From an uncultured Bacteroidales bacterium (lineage in GTDB: Bacteria; Bacteroidota; Bacteroidia; Bacteroidales; UBA932), in contig UQMB01000001.1 in NCBI GenBank assembly GCA_900541925.1, positions 1 through 64,000 of the forward strand: a DNA stretch of 64,000 nt, given 5' to 3'. The notes beneath the pieces are model-generated. The model was not told the DNA's origin. It was given only the letters and a program-made list of their open reading frames with translations, and made no database searches. The position numbers and the translations under genes were made by a program. Shown in pieces: positions 1 through 8,092 of this stretch. The stretch's first letter is position 1; each line of letters begins with the position of its first letter.

Positions 1-2
1 AG

Positions 3-227
3 AAGACTCTTTACGAAAAGGATATGATCACGGAACTTGACATGGTGCTGCGCAACGATTATGCGCGCAAGGAAGGCGAGGCAATCGGTGAGGCAAGAGG
101 GAAGGCCGAGGGCAAAGCCGAAGAACAATCCGCCATCGCCAGGCGGATGCTGAAGGACAATGTCCCGGTGGAGGCCATCGCCAAGTATTCCGGCCTCAGC
201 GAAGACGAGGTTCGGAAGCTGATGTAG
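3..227 (+). CDS. Rpn/PD-(D/E)XK nuclease-family transposase-like protein, C-terminal fragment
   Basis: The reading frame is open from the window edge, so the gene is cut at its 5' end and only the last 74 residues are seen. They match the tail typical of the Rpn family (recombination-promoting nuclease / PDDEXK transposase-like): a YEKD-x-TELD start, then a Lys/Glu/Ala/Gly-rich helix with repeated GEARGKAEGKAEE, and a small helix-turn-helix-like end (ARRMLKDNVPVEAIAKYSGL, then SEDEVRKLM). The nuclease core lies outside the window, so activity cannot be judged. Such genes are common as scattered multicopy elements in Bacteroidales and mark accessory DNA. Internal ATG at 24 is not the true start. 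Confidence 0.75.
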   Translation, partial: KTLYEKDMITELDMVLRNDYARKEGEAIGEARGKAEGKAEEQSAIARRMLKDNVPVEAIAKYSGLSEDEVRKLM

Positions 228-307
228 CCCGCACCCGGTCCCCGCTTGGGCCTGAGTCATCCATCACATACAAAAAGGCACATCCTGCCCAAAATCAGTC
301 ACTTGGT

Positions 308-396
308 CGCCCGTCGTCTGGCGACTGGTATCTCCGTACCACAAGCATCATCTTGAAACGGACAAGGGCTCGCTCTTGCGATATGATTGATGTGAG
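308..396 (+). pseudogene. Relic of the 3' end of a propeller lipoprotein gene
   Basis: This stretch is similar to the last 90 bases of the propeller genes ending at 4017 and 13991: it reads PSSxDxYLxTTSI and, after one missing base, LETDxGSLLRYD and stop. The bases after the stop (tgagtcagttgagagt) also resemble those after 13991. It is therefore a truncated and frameshifted remnant marking the old left end of the array. The rest of 228-540 shows nothing I recognise except the hairpin at 401-442. Confidence 0.7.
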
Positions 397-400
397 TCAG

Positions 401-442
401 TTGAGAGTCTCTTCGGCATTCTGTGGTTGAAGAGACTCTCAA
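401..442. terminator. Perfect 14-bp inverted repeat, terminator-like
   Basis: TTGAGAGTCTCTTC (401-414) pairs perfectly with GAAGAGACTCTCAA (429-442) around a 14-base loop. It lies just behind the propeller relic. No T-run follows, so a role as intrinsic terminator is only plausible. Confidence 0.5.
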
Positions 443-493
443 TGTGTTGCTGCTGAAGGATTTCAATTTGGCGCTGCTCTCCGGATGCGACGC

Positions 494-523
494 TTGTAAT
501 TGTCGAAAAAATACTTATTTTTA
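494..523 (+). promoter_or_regulatory. Bacteroidales-type promoter, copy 1 of 3
   Basis: TTG at 494-496, 19 bases, then TATTTTTA at 516-523 (close to TAnnTTTG). The same block recurs at 5105-5135 and 8040-8070. Here it should drive the relic at 546-622 and the propeller gene at 687. Confidence 0.6.
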
Positions 524-545
524 CGGCTGCAATAGTAATCATACC

Positions 546-622
546 ATGAAAAAGCCGCAAGTTTTCTCGTAGGCAATATGGGCCGGATGGGAAGCATGGC
601 CGGCTGTCAGGTATGGTGGTGA
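546..622 (+). pseudogene. Internally deleted relic of a transglutaminase-like gene
   Basis: Behind the repeated promoter the ATG and next codons (accatgaaaaagccgc) match the start of the transglutaminase-like gene at 8093. They are followed by a short piece like its 8275-8305 region (ggcaatatgggccgg) and then by its last bases (ggtggtgagacg, compare 10017-10030). More than 1.8 kb of the gene is missing and the frame closes after eight codons. I read it as a deletion relic that placed the old promoter in front of the peptide leader and the gene at 687. Confidence 0.6.
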
Positions 623-626
623 GACG

Positions 627-686
627 GAAATAAGGCCCGGTCGGTGTCCCGAAGGGCAATATTTATAAACTTTAAATCAAACGCTT
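627..686 (+). repeat. Conserved NVEALA-type 5' leader, copy 1
   Basis: This repeated leader (ggtgtcccgaagggcaat, then tttataaactttaaatc and aaacgctt) ends at the ATG. It is shared with 5190-5248, 10034-10092, 11484-11549 and 17259-17317. This copy precedes a propeller gene that carries the peptide-type signal instead of a peptide gene. Most copies contain the palindrome GTTTATAAAC or a close variant. Confidence 0.75.
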
Positions 687-1733
687 ATGAAAAAAGCAAT
701 TATCGCGGCATCGGCCGCAGTCATCCTGGCCGCAGGCGCAGCGCTTCTTTCTGTATCCTGCAAAGGGCCATCCGTGCGCTCGGTACCTGAAATAAAGTCT
801 GAGACGGTGTGCGACCTTGACGAGAACCTGCTGATGCTTGACGCTCCCAAGTCCCTTGGCATCATTGAAGGTGATGGTTTTGTGGTGGCCGCCGGCGATA
901 ATGTCGTGGTATATGATTTCGACGGGAGGCAAATCAGTTCGTTCAACAAGAAAGGCCGCGGGCGCCATGAGTATCAGATGCTCTCTTATGTGCGTGGCGA
1001 TGGTGACAAGATTTATGTCTGGGATTCAGGCCGGACGAAATTCATCGCATATAGCCGTGACGGCGAAGGTTTGGCCGAGTATAAATATGGCAGCGCTATC
1101 AAGGACTTCTTGCCTGTCGGGAACCGCATATACATATATGCGGCCGGCAGAAGAGCCGACCATGTCATAGATGTCTTTGATATGGGCAGCGGGGCGGTCG
1201 TGGATTCGCTTGTCGCGACCGGACCGGAACATCGCCTGCTTCTGTCCAACGAGGCGGCTGCTCCGATGTCGGTTTATGACGGGTATCTGTATTTTATGTC
1301 CAAGGATGCGCTCGATGTTTACAGGTGGCCATTGGATGGCGGAGATGTCGAGAATGTGGGCCGGATTGCCTCCGGGACGTTCAAGGTTGACAAGGTGGGT
1401 GATGACGGGATTATCGGGCGCGACTTCATGAAAGCGGCGCGTTACCTGTTCTCAAATTCGTACACGCTCGCCCTGTCTGCCGGGAGCCGAGGCTTTATGG
1501 CGCTTGTGAATGAGGGGAGCGCCGAATTGGACAAGCAACTGAAAGTTGTCGAGGACAATCTGACAATGAGCCTGTATCGGACGGATTCGAGGTTCAGGCG
1601 CACTGAAGAGTCGTCCGCAAAGCGTTCTGTGGATGTTCGGACGCTGTGCTCATCCGGAGGACGGATATACTTCTTGAGACACAGCGTTGATAATGACGAT
1701 GACCGATATGCTCTGGAGATCATTAAGGATTAG
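687..1733 (+). CDS. 6-bladed beta-propeller lipoprotein with captured NVEALA-type signal
   Basis: This 348-aa protein starts with the same 19 residues (MKKAIIAASAAVILAAGAA) as the small peptides of this locus, but a lipobox (LSVSC, Cys25) follows directly, so it should be an outer lipoprotein. The rest has the repeated beta-strand pattern of 6-bladed propellers (BF3164/TolB-like group) and the family landmark GRGRHE at about residues 90-95, a variant of GRGPGE. The leader and start of a peptide gene have evidently been joined to a propeller body. Ligand and role of this family are unknown to me. The next propeller gene overlaps its end. Confidence 0.85.
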   Translation: MKKAIIAASAAVILAAGAALLSVSCKGPSVRSVPEIKSETVCDLDENLLMLDAPKSLGIIEGDGFVVAAGDNVVVYDFDGRQISSFNKKGRGRHEYQMLSYVRGDGDKIYVWDSGRTKFIAYSRDGEGLAEYKYGSAIKDFLPVGNRIYIYAAGRRADHVIDVFDMGSGAVVDSLVATGPEHRLLLSNEAAAPMSVYDGYLYFMSKDALDVYRWPLDGGDVENVGRIASGTFKVDKVGDDGIIGRDFMKAARYLFSNSYTLALSAGSRGFMALVNEGSAELDKQLKVVEDNLTMSLYRTDSRFRRTEESSAKRSVDVRTLCSSGGRIYFLRHSVDNDDDRYALEIIKD

Positions 1734-2790
1734 CGTTTCGCTGGCTATTTTTGTATTGGCTGTTTCCTGGACGGTGTCCTTGGCGCTCCTTGTTGCCGGG
1801 TGCCGTCCGGGGCAGGATGTCAAGGTGACAGACCTTGTTTCTGAACCGATACATTTTGCAGGGGAGGATTCGTTGCTTTTCCGTTTCCCCTCTAAAATCA
1901 GGATATTCGACACCCTTGCTATAGTCCAGGCGCGGAATGATGAGATGCTTCAGATATTCAGATATCCTGAATTCGAGTATCAGGCGTCTGTAGGCAGAAG
2001 GGGGCGTGGAGCTGGTGAGATTCTTGGAATCTCGGCGTTTGAAGTTATTGGAGACACCCTTTCCCTCATGGAAATGGCTTCAAAGTCCATTTACGGCTAT
2101 AGCCTGCGGGATGTCTTTGATGCAAAAAAGGAGCCGTCGTCTATAAGGGCATACAAAGAGCTTCGCGACCCGCTTCTGTCCTGTGACTTTGGCAAGTCTG
2201 ATATCGTTTCGGTATATGCCTCATCTGACTCCCGTTTTTCGGTCATGTCAAGAGATGGTTCCGGGTTGAGGAATTCTTCTTATGGCATGTTGGAAGACAA
2301 GACAGGAGTGTCGGAGACGATTCCGCCTGAATATCTGCCGACTCTGTGGCAGTCTGTGCTGGCATACGATGCCGGCGCAGGTGTGGCGGCATCTGCCACT
2401 ATGCTCGGGGATGTTATTGAGATTTTTGATGTCTCTGATATGAGCAGAAAAGCGGTTGTCGGCCCAGGAGGTTTCCCGAATGTGTATAAGGACGGGGCGT
2501 CCGTGTCTGTGGGAAGAATCGACGGCTACTTTGACATTGTCATTGACGATGCCAGAATCTATGCCCTGTATTCAGGTGCCGACAGAAAAGAACAGTCCCG
2601 TCTCAACCGTGGAGGGGAGGACGTCCCTTATGGAGGAGATATTGTCAGAGTCTATGATTTTGGCGGTACTTTGCTTGAAGAATACCATCTAGACCTGCAT
2701 GTGTGCAGCATCTGCATAGATTCTCCATTGTCGAGGATTGTGGCGATAGATTCTAATTCTGAAAATATTTTTTGTTCTTTCAAATTCTGA
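1687..2790 (+). CDS. 6-bladed beta-propeller lipoprotein
   Basis: A 367-aa propeller lipoprotein with a long hydrophobic signal and lipobox LVAGC, followed by strand-rich repeats and the landmark GRRGRGAGEI near residue 103. The longest frame starts at 1687 and overlaps the previous gene by 47 bases; ATG at 1708 gives a more ordinary signal peptide (MLWRSLRIS...) and a 26-base overlap, so the start is uncertain. It has no peptide partner. The overlap suggests translation coupled to the gene at 687. Confidence 0.8.
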   Translation: MIMTMTDMLWRSLRISVSLAIFVLAVSWTVSLALLVAGCRPGQDVKVTDLVSEPIHFAGEDSLLFRFPSKIRIFDTLAIVQARNDEMLQIFRYPEFEYQASVGRRGRGAGEILGISAFEVIGDTLSLMEMASKSIYGYSLRDVFDAKKEPSSIRAYKELRDPLLSCDFGKSDIVSVYASSDSRFSVMSRDGSGLRNSSYGMLEDKTGVSETIPPEYLPTLWQSVLAYDAGAGVAASATMLGDVIEIFDVSDMSRKAVVGPGGFPNVYKDGASVSVGRIDGYFDIVIDDARIYALYSGADRKEQSRLNRGGEDVPYGGDIVRVYDFGGTLLEEYHLDLHVCSICIDSPLSRIVAIDSNSENIFCSFKF

Positions 2791-2799
2791 ATAAACGCA

Positions 2800-2938
2800 A
2801 TGAAAAAGAGATTTTTGATGATTATAGGCGTATTGTATTGTCCTCTTACTCACACCAATGAGTTTCGCGAGATACGGATTTATCAGTAACCTTGCGTGGG
2901 TGTCTGTTGAGCGGCATATTGAAAAAGGCAGATTGTGA
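2800..2938 (+). pseudogene. Probable frameshifted small secreted peptide upstream of propeller
   Basis: ATG at 2800 opens a 29-codon frame with a signal-like start (MKKRFLMIIGVLYC). A second frame (ATG 2858) ends NLAWVSVERHIEKGRL and its TGA overlaps the ATG of the next propeller gene (TGATG at 2936-2940). The second part resembles the peptide tail in front of the paralogous propeller at 12909 (GKWVSVEMH). I infer one ancestral peptide gene split by a frameshift. An alternative is that only the 26-aa second frame is translated, as a coupling ORF. Confidence 0.45.
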
Positions 2939-4017
2939 TGAATGTCAAGGTGTTTGTGGCTTGTTCCGTGATTGTTTCTTTGGCGCTTTCCTGTCAGCGT
3001 GGCAGAGTGCTTGACAATGAGCGGAAACCAGTTACAGAGGAACTGTCGGGTGAAGTCTTGCATTTTGATGGAGTTCAAGTTCCATCTCCGGTATTGTTGT
3101 CTTCATATGGCGAACTGCTGCTTGTAGAGACGGCGGACAACAACGCGAAGATTGCGTTGTGCAGAATGGATGACAATGGGGTGAGCGTGATAGACCGTGG
3201 CGTCAAGAAGGGGCGCGGGCCAAATGAGTTCATCTACGCCAACTATTGCGTGGGCGGTGACAGCCTGTTTGTCTTGGATTCAAGTCCGATGGGTTTCACG
3301 GCATTATACGGGATTCCGTTGAGAGAGGCCGGGGCGCTGTCTGATTATTCTTGCTGGAAGCGCTATCCTTGCGACGGCTTCCCGCAGATGATCACAGCCG
3401 GATATTTTGCTCGGATTGGCCCTGGGCGTTTTGTGGTCAATGCCGGCGAGCCTGGAACGCGGCAGATATTTACCGTCTTGGACTTCAATGATGTGTCGGT
3501 GACACCATTGGATTTCTGGCCGGATGACGGCAACGAATGCGGAACTGAGGTGAAACAGATGGCGTATATGAATAATATGGTGTTCGGCCTTGATGGTGGA
3601 CGGTTTGTTTATGGAACACGCCCGGGCCGTTATCTTGCCGTGATGATGGCCGTCGATGATGCAGTTGAGGTTCTATGCCGGTTGTACGATGTCTTTCCGC
3701 GATTTTTCGAAAAGAATCACAACATCAGGTATTTGCCGGACCAACATAAGGGAATGAAGATTAAAGTCAGTCAGAACAGGTTGTATGTCTCGGTCTATCC
3801 TGACAGAAAAGCCGAAGAAAAAGACTACAAAGGTTACCCTTCATATTGTTTCGATGAGATCGAGGTTTACGATTGGGATGGCCGCTTCATAAAGTGCATC
3901 CGCACGGACAGGCCATACAGCACATTCTGCCCGTCGTCTGACGACAGGTATCTCTATACCACGAGCATCGACCTTGAAACTGGTGGGGACATGCTCTTAA
4001 GATATGAATTGAAATGA
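2938..4017 (+). CDS. 6-bladed beta-propeller lipoprotein (NERKPVTEEL subtype)
   Basis: A 359-aa lipoprotein: short signal and lipobox LALSC, then NERKPVTEELSGEVLHFDG, shared with the gene at 12909, and the landmark KKGRGPNEF near residue 90. I choose ATG 2938, whose A is the last base of the preceding frame's stop, rather than GTG 2935. Its last 185 bases are nearly identical to those of the gene at 12909 while the middle differs, which points to recombination between copies. It ends overlapping the next gene by four bases (ATGA). Confidence 0.85.
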   Translation: MNVKVFVACSVIVSLALSCQRGRVLDNERKPVTEELSGEVLHFDGVQVPSPVLLSSYGELLLVETADNNAKIALCRMDDNGVSVIDRGVKKGRGPNEFIYANYCVGGDSLFVLDSSPMGFTALYGIPLREAGALSDYSCWKRYPCDGFPQMITAGYFARIGPGRFVVNAGEPGTRQIFTVLDFNDVSVTPLDFWPDDGNECGTEVKQMAYMNNMVFGLDGGRFVYGTRPGRYLAVMMAVDDAVEVLCRLYDVFPRFFEKNHNIRYLPDQHKGMKIKVSQNRLYVSVYPDRKAEEKDYKGYPSYCFDEIEVYDWDGRFIKCIRTDRPYSTFCPSSDDRYLYTTSIDLETGGDMLLRYELK

Positions 4018-5090
4018 AAAGAACAATTATCGCGGCGTCGGCCGCAATCATTCTGGCCGCAGGTCTGATGTCCTGCTCCGGCGGCGATTTGTATTCCGCA
4101 CCGAAGTTCAAAGCCGAGGAAGAAATCAGGTTTGAACTCTTGTCGGATGAATTGATGTTCACTCCTTGGGGGATAAAGAAGCGGGACACCTTGCTCGTCG
4201 TTCCTGGCTTCTCGACAGAGTCTCAGAACACCCTTTTCGTATTCTCCAAGAATACTGGAGAGCTTGTGCGCGAAGGCGTGCGCTATGGCCGCGGCCCAGG
4301 CGAGACTGTTGACGGGTATTATAATGTGACTTTGGACGGAGACACGGTGCGCTATCACGAGCGCAGCGGAATGGGGAATATGAGTTTCTCGTTGCGGGAG
4401 TTTGTCGGGAGTGGTTCTTCCATGTCCTGCACCAAAGAAAGCCGGATGCTTCCTAAATGGTGTATGTACTATCGTGAACTCCCGGAAGACCGGCTTCTCA
4501 CAATACAGAGCAAGGGATACCAGTCCAAAGATACTATGGCGGTGCGTTCGGTCTCCGTGGAGAATCCTGACGGTACTGTGGCGAGGTATGACGGTTCTCC
4601 TGTCAAGGACCCGGCATAGTCTTTTGTCACATATATGCAGCCGTATGTGACGGTGTCTCCGGACGGGACCCGCCTTGCGGTGGCGTCAGGGTATGGTGCG
4701 ATACTTGAGACGTTCGACATCTCGGACGGCATCGAAAACATATCGGCATCGTATTATTTGGATCCTGACGTGACCGTTACAGGAGGGACGAGCGTGCGGT
4801 CGGATGACTCCGTGTTTGGCATTGGCGGCATGTGCTCGACGGACGACATGGTTTTCTGCTCTTACGACGGGGAGACCAGATATGGGGATATGAGAAGACG
4901 GCCTCGAGAAGAGCGGCCTCTGATATATCGGAACATTGCGGCTTTTGACTGGCTGGGCCGTCCGCAGATCCTGTACCGTAGCGAATACAGAGTGATGTAC
5001 CTGTGCGCGGACGAGAACGATGGTTCTCGGATATATGCGATTCTTTCAGATAATGAAGGCAGGTATTATATCGGGGTGGCGGGATTTTGA
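4014..5090 (+). pseudogene. Beta-propeller lipoprotein interrupted by an in-frame TAG (SGGDLYSAP subtype)
   Basis: One continuous frame runs from 4014 to 5090 with a single TAG at 4617-4619. The paralog at 10356 aligns across the stop (YDGSPVAEREKSF there, YDGSPVKDPA-stop-SF here), with Lys at that position, so one base change (AAG to TAG) explains it. The N-terminus (MKRTIIAASAAIILAAG then LMSC) again joins a peptide-type signal to a propeller lipobox. The landmark RYGRGPGE lies in the first half. Without readthrough only a 201-aa half propeller is made. ATG at 4635 could restart the second half, without a signal. Confidence 0.8.
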
Positions 5091-5104
5091 TGACTCATAA
5101 AGTC

Positions 5105-5135
5105 TTGCGGCCGTCAGAAAGAGTATTTATTTTTA
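5105..5135 (+). promoter_or_regulatory. Bacteroidales-type promoter, copy 2 of 3
   Basis: TTG at 5105-5107, 20 bases, then TATTTTTA at 5128-5135, nearly identical to 8040-8070. The sequence continues like the start of the transglutaminase gene (ggaccataagag; its ATG has become ATA) before passing into the peptide leader, so it is another deletion remnant now driving the peptide at 5249. Confidence 0.6.
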
Positions 5136-5189
5136 CGCCTGCGATTATGACCGGACCATAAGAGACCCAGCCGATATAGTAGCATGGCG

Positions 5190-5248
5190 GAAATGAAGCC
5201 CGACGGGTGTTCCGGAGGGCAATGTTTAAGACTTTAAATCAAACGCTT
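5190..5248 (+). repeat. Conserved NVEALA-type 5' leader, copy 2
   Basis: Copy of the leader repeat (gggtgttccggagggcaatg, then actttaaatcaaacgctt) ending at the peptide ATG. The element probably forms part of the 5' untranslated region because the promoter lies about 115 bases upstream of the ATG. Confidence 0.75.
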
Positions 5249-5467
5249 ATGAAAAAAGCAATTATCGCGGCGTCTGCCGTAATCATCTTGGCCGCAGGCG
5301 CGGCCGCTTCTTGGACGGTGTTCGGGGGAAACGAAGACGAGTTCTTCAATGAAAACCTTGAGGCGCTGATGGACCAGGAGATCATCGTCGGGGATCTCTG
5401 TATGGTTTGGCCTGGTTATGCCTGCACTACTTTAGGGGAGGTCTTGGAAGATCACTACCCTGCATGA
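5249..5467 (+). CDS. NVEALA-like secreted peptide precursor (EIIVGDLCMV tail type)
   Basis: A 72-aa precursor. Residues 1-19 form a basic start and hydrophobic segment (MKKAIIAASAVIILAAGAA). Then comes SWTVFGGNEDEFFNENLEAL, whose end matches the NVEALA-family motif. The tail (MDQEIIVGDLC...) has two Cys. Known family members are small exported Bacteroidales peptides of unknown function, often beside propeller genes. I start at the MKK codon, as in all five copies, not at upstream ATG 5207. The stop overlaps the next ATG (ATGA at 5464-5467), suggesting translational coupling with the propeller behind it. Confidence 0.85.
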   Translation: MKKAIIAASAVIILAAGAAASWTVFGGNEDEFFNENLEALMDQEIIVGDLCMVWPGYACTTLGEVLEDHYPA

Positions 5468-6501
5468 TGAAGTTCTTAAAAACAATTGCTGCTGCCATAT
5501 TCTTGCTGGCGGCAGCAGTTTCCTGCACATCGAAATATGCGGATGATCCGTATCTTCGTGGCTTGAAGATTAGGGAACAGACTCTTTCGCCAGTGGACTC
5601 ATCGGATCTGGATGTGTATGGTTATTGGCAGCCGAGGAAAGCGGTTGAGGCAGGAGATGGCTGGTTTGTAATATCGTCATCGGATAACGATTACCATCTG
5701 CTCTTTGTCAACCCTGAAAGCGGCGAGCATTTCTATGCGATCCGTCGTGGCAGAGGGCCGGGGGAGATAGTCTCCGGCAGTAATCTCCACAAGTCTGGAG
5801 ATGCAGTACGGTATTATGATCTCACGCGAACGAAGTGTATAGAACTGGACATCGAGAAGTCTATCGCCGCCCGTGCGGCCGTGTGTGATACGGTGGGGGA
5901 TTTCAGCAAAGGCAGCAGGCTCGTGTACCTTACATCCTGCGGTAAGGACAAGTTCGTGTCGGGAAGTCTCGCTGATGAGAACTGGTGGTATGCTCTTTAT
6001 GACAGGCAAGGTAAGTTCCTGTCTGGTGTTGAGGCCATTGCCGGTTTGTCCAAGGACAGGGATAGGGCCTTGTCGGCTATGCTGAGTACGCAATATGTGG
6101 CTTCTCCGGATGGACGGTATCTCTGCGTGACTAATTTGGCCACTCCGACCATCTCATTCGCATCTGTTTCCGGAGATGAGGTGCATGAGTTTAAAAGGAT
6201 ACAGGCATCATTCGATGCTGAAAAACAGGCACATGGCAGGACTGCGAAAGGCTATTTTTTGGGAGGATGCACCGATGCTGAGCGTGTCTATATCTTGTAT
6301 TCAGGCCGCAGGATAACCGACCGCGAAATGCTGCCCAACGAGTGCAGCCATGTCTTGGTTTATGACTGGGACGGGAACATCAGGCGGCACTATGTCCTCA
6401 GCCGTCCCGTCTGCTCGATCAGCTTGACAGAAGACGGCTTCTATGCTGCCTCTGCCTGGCCTTCTGGGAAGCTGCTGCGCTTTGTGACCGCCGACATGTA
6501 G
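5464..6501 (+). CDS. 6-bladed beta-propeller lipoprotein (SKYADDPYLR subtype)
   Basis: A 345-aa propeller lipoprotein: signal and lipobox AAVSC (Cys21), then TSKYADDPYLRGLKI, strand-rich repeats and the landmark RRGRGPGE near residue 98. It belongs to the same subtype as the genes at 11765 and 17533, and all three follow peptides with the same EIIVGDLCMV tail. The start is the ATG that overlaps the peptide stop; a longer frame from 5407 would run inside the peptide gene and lack a signal at its N-terminus. Several internal blocks are almost identical in the three copies. Confidence 0.88.
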   Translation: MMKFLKTIAAAIFLLAAAVSCTSKYADDPYLRGLKIREQTLSPVDSSDLDVYGYWQPRKAVEAGDGWFVISSSDNDYHLLFVNPESGEHFYAIRRGRGPGEIVSGSNLHKSGDAVRYYDLTRTKCIELDIEKSIAARAAVCDTVGDFSKGSRLVYLTSCGKDKFVSGSLADENWWYALYDRQGKFLSGVEAIAGLSKDRDRALSAMLSTQYVASPDGRYLCVTNLATPTISFASVSGDEVHEFKRIQASFDAEKQAHGRTAKGYFLGGCTDAERVYILYSGRRITDREMLPNECSHVLVYDWDGNIRRHYVLSRPVCSISLTEDGFYAASAWPSGKLLRFVTADM

Positions 6502-6531
6502 ACATGAATTATAGTGTTGAATCAAATGCTT

Positions 6532-6825
6532 ATGAAAAAAGCGATTATCGCGGCGTCGGCTGCAATCATCCTGGCCGCAGGGGCGGCCGCTTCCTGGACG
6601 GTGTTCGGGGGAAACGAAGACGAGTTCTTCAACGAAAATCTGGAGGCGTTGATGAGCGGCGAGGGGACGCCTGTCAGTACATGCTTTATTGATGGTGCTT
6701 TCGGTGTTGGTTATACCCACGGATTGTTCTGTGACTCTCAAACCACCACGGACATGATATATACTTGCGGGTCGGAGTCTTATGGACGCCCGGCGGGCAC
6801 ATCTATGTGCACTAAAAAGCTTTGA
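6532..6825 (+). CDS. NVEALA-like secreted peptide precursor (long four-Cys tail)
   Basis: A 97-aa precursor with the invariant signal/pro-region through NENLEAL, then a unique tail of about 54 residues with four Cys (in STC, LFC, YTC and SMC contexts) and many Thr, Gly and Ser. Four cysteines in a short exported peptide could form two disulfides; this is inference. Only the last part of the repeated leader (gaatcaaatgctt) precedes it, and it lies 30 bases behind the previous propeller, so it is probably cotranscribed. The propeller at 6829 follows after three bases. Confidence 0.83.
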   Translation: MKKAIIAASAAIILAAGAAASWTVFGGNEDEFFNENLEALMSGEGTPVSTCFIDGAFGVGYTHGLFCDSQTTTDMIYTCGSESYGRPAGTSMCTKKL

Positions 6826-6828
6826 CAG

Positions 6829-7914
6829 ATGTTGAGTAAGCGTGTCGCTTTTTTACTTCTTGCCCTTCTGCCGGTATCCTGCTCACGCGGGATACCGGCA
6901 GGGGATTTCATCCGCTGTGCGATTGAGTCGGACACATTCGGAGTCGAGGAATCAGATGTGACCCTTGAGCGGGTGGGGATAGAAAATCTCGATGCCTTTA
7001 ATTCAGCTGTGTATGGAGATTGGGTGGTCTCGATGACCGGCATGTCGGATGATTTGTTCGCTGTCGGCAGCATGAGTTCCGACAGCCTGCTCGGCACTTT
7101 TTGTCCGGCCGGGCGTTCGGCCTCAGAGCCATTGAAGGCTTTGCCGATAAGCCGTCTTTTCTCAAAGGGTGGGGATGTGTGTGCCTATGTGTGTTCATAT
7201 CCGGACTCGAAATTGCTCGAATGGAATGTGAGCGAGTCGTTGCGGCACCGAGCCACTGTCTACAACTGGGCTGTCGGACTGGGCGGAGAGCGTAAATACT
7301 TGTCGGCCATTATGGCGGCGCCATATGGTGACGATAAGATATTGGTTTGTGCTACCGGACAGAAACCCGGACTTGAATGGGAAGTCGGCCTGCCGTCCTT
7401 GATCGTTTATGGGCGGACGGACGGCCGGAAACTTGACGTGATCGATGACATGTTCTCCGTTCCCCGTCGCATCAGGAGTTCTAAGGATGAGATGCCTCCG
7501 ACAGTCTTCCTTGCCGGTGTGTCCTGCGCTTCTGCAGACGGAAGCCATGTCGCATATGCCCCTTACTATTTGCCGTATATTGTGGTGAGCGATGTCGCTA
7601 AAGGAACGAGCGTGGCGTATTGTATGGAAAGCGGAGTCAGGTTCGACCCGGGCGATGCCCGCTTCTATTTCGCGTCCGTTTGCGCGGATAATACTAATAT
7701 ATACGCCTTGTATTGCGATGGTACATCTGATCCTCTTGCGGTCTCCAAGTCTTTGTGCGTGTTCGGCTTTGACGGGAAACTCAAGAATATGGCGCGTCTT
7801 TCAGCCGGAGTGCAGAATCTGATGGCTGATACTGACAATGGATTGTTGTATATGTACAATTCGAATGACCATAGTCTTTGGAAATGCAGGTTGTCAGATC
7901 TGAATGGACGATAA
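6829..7914 (+). CDS. 6-bladed beta-propeller lipoprotein, partner of the peptide at 6532
   Basis: A 361-aa lipoprotein with signal MLSKRVAFLLLALLPVSC (lipobox LPVSC) and propeller-like repeats. It is the most diverged member: the GRGPGE landmark is not clear. It has no full paralog in the window, matching its unique peptide partner, but a truncated copy of its 3' end survives at 15086-15197. The start at 6829 is set by the signal peptide and the three-base gap to the peptide gene. Confidence 0.75.
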   Translation: MLSKRVAFLLLALLPVSCSRGIPAGDFIRCAIESDTFGVEESDVTLERVGIENLDAFNSAVYGDWVVSMTGMSDDLFAVGSMSSDSLLGTFCPAGRSASEPLKALPISRLFSKGGDVCAYVCSYPDSKLLEWNVSESLRHRATVYNWAVGLGGERKYLSAIMAAPYGDDKILVCATGQKPGLEWEVGLPSLIVYGRTDGRKLDVIDDMFSVPRRIRSSKDEMPPTVFLAGVSCASADGSHVAYAPYYLPYIVVSDVAKGTSVAYCMESGVRFDPGDARFYFASVCADNTNIYALYCDGTSDPLAVSKSLCVFGFDGKLKNMARLSAGVQNLMADTDNGLLYMYNSNDHSLWKCRLSDLNGR

Positions 7915-7918
7915 TAGT

Positions 7919-7985
7919 ATTGATAAAAAATAGTTTTCTTTTATGCCGTTGTGGCTGCTTGCAAGTTTGTGCTCCTGCGGCCGAT
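7919..7985 (+). pseudogene. Relic of the 5' end of a propeller gene of the 18593 type
   Basis: The bases gataaaaaatagttttctt and the following MPLWLLASLCSCG codons resemble the start and lipoprotein signal of the gene at 18593 (LPLCLLAGLYSCGG). The similarity stops around 7985 and the frame is lost. It looks like the front of a deleted propeller gene, cut at the promoter segment at 8040. Confidence 0.55.
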
Positions 7986-8039
7986 GGTGTAAAAAGGTTT
8001 TGACGGAACATTTAAGTTTTGCATTTTTCAGAAAAAGTC

Positions 8040-8070
8040 TTGCGGCTGTCAGAAAAAGTATTTATTTTTA
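8040..8070 (+). promoter_or_regulatory. Bacteroidales-type promoter, copy 3 of 3
   Basis: TTG at 8040-8042, 20 bases, then TATTTTTA at 8063-8070; the start codon of the transglutaminase-like gene follows 22 bases later. This is the only copy still joined to an intact transglutaminase gene and probably shows the ancestral arrangement. Confidence 0.65.
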
Positions 8071-8092
8071 CGCCTACAATAGTAATCAGACC

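Noticed and set aside
3..700. Integrated mobile element at the left edge with attachment sites
   Set aside because: Only an Rpn-type gene tail and a propeller relic are visible; no integrase, terminal repeats or target duplication were found.
4014..5090. Two separate genes (4014-4619 and 4635-5090)
   Set aside because: Both parts are in the same frame and align end to end with one paralog at 10356, so a single interrupted gene is the better reading.
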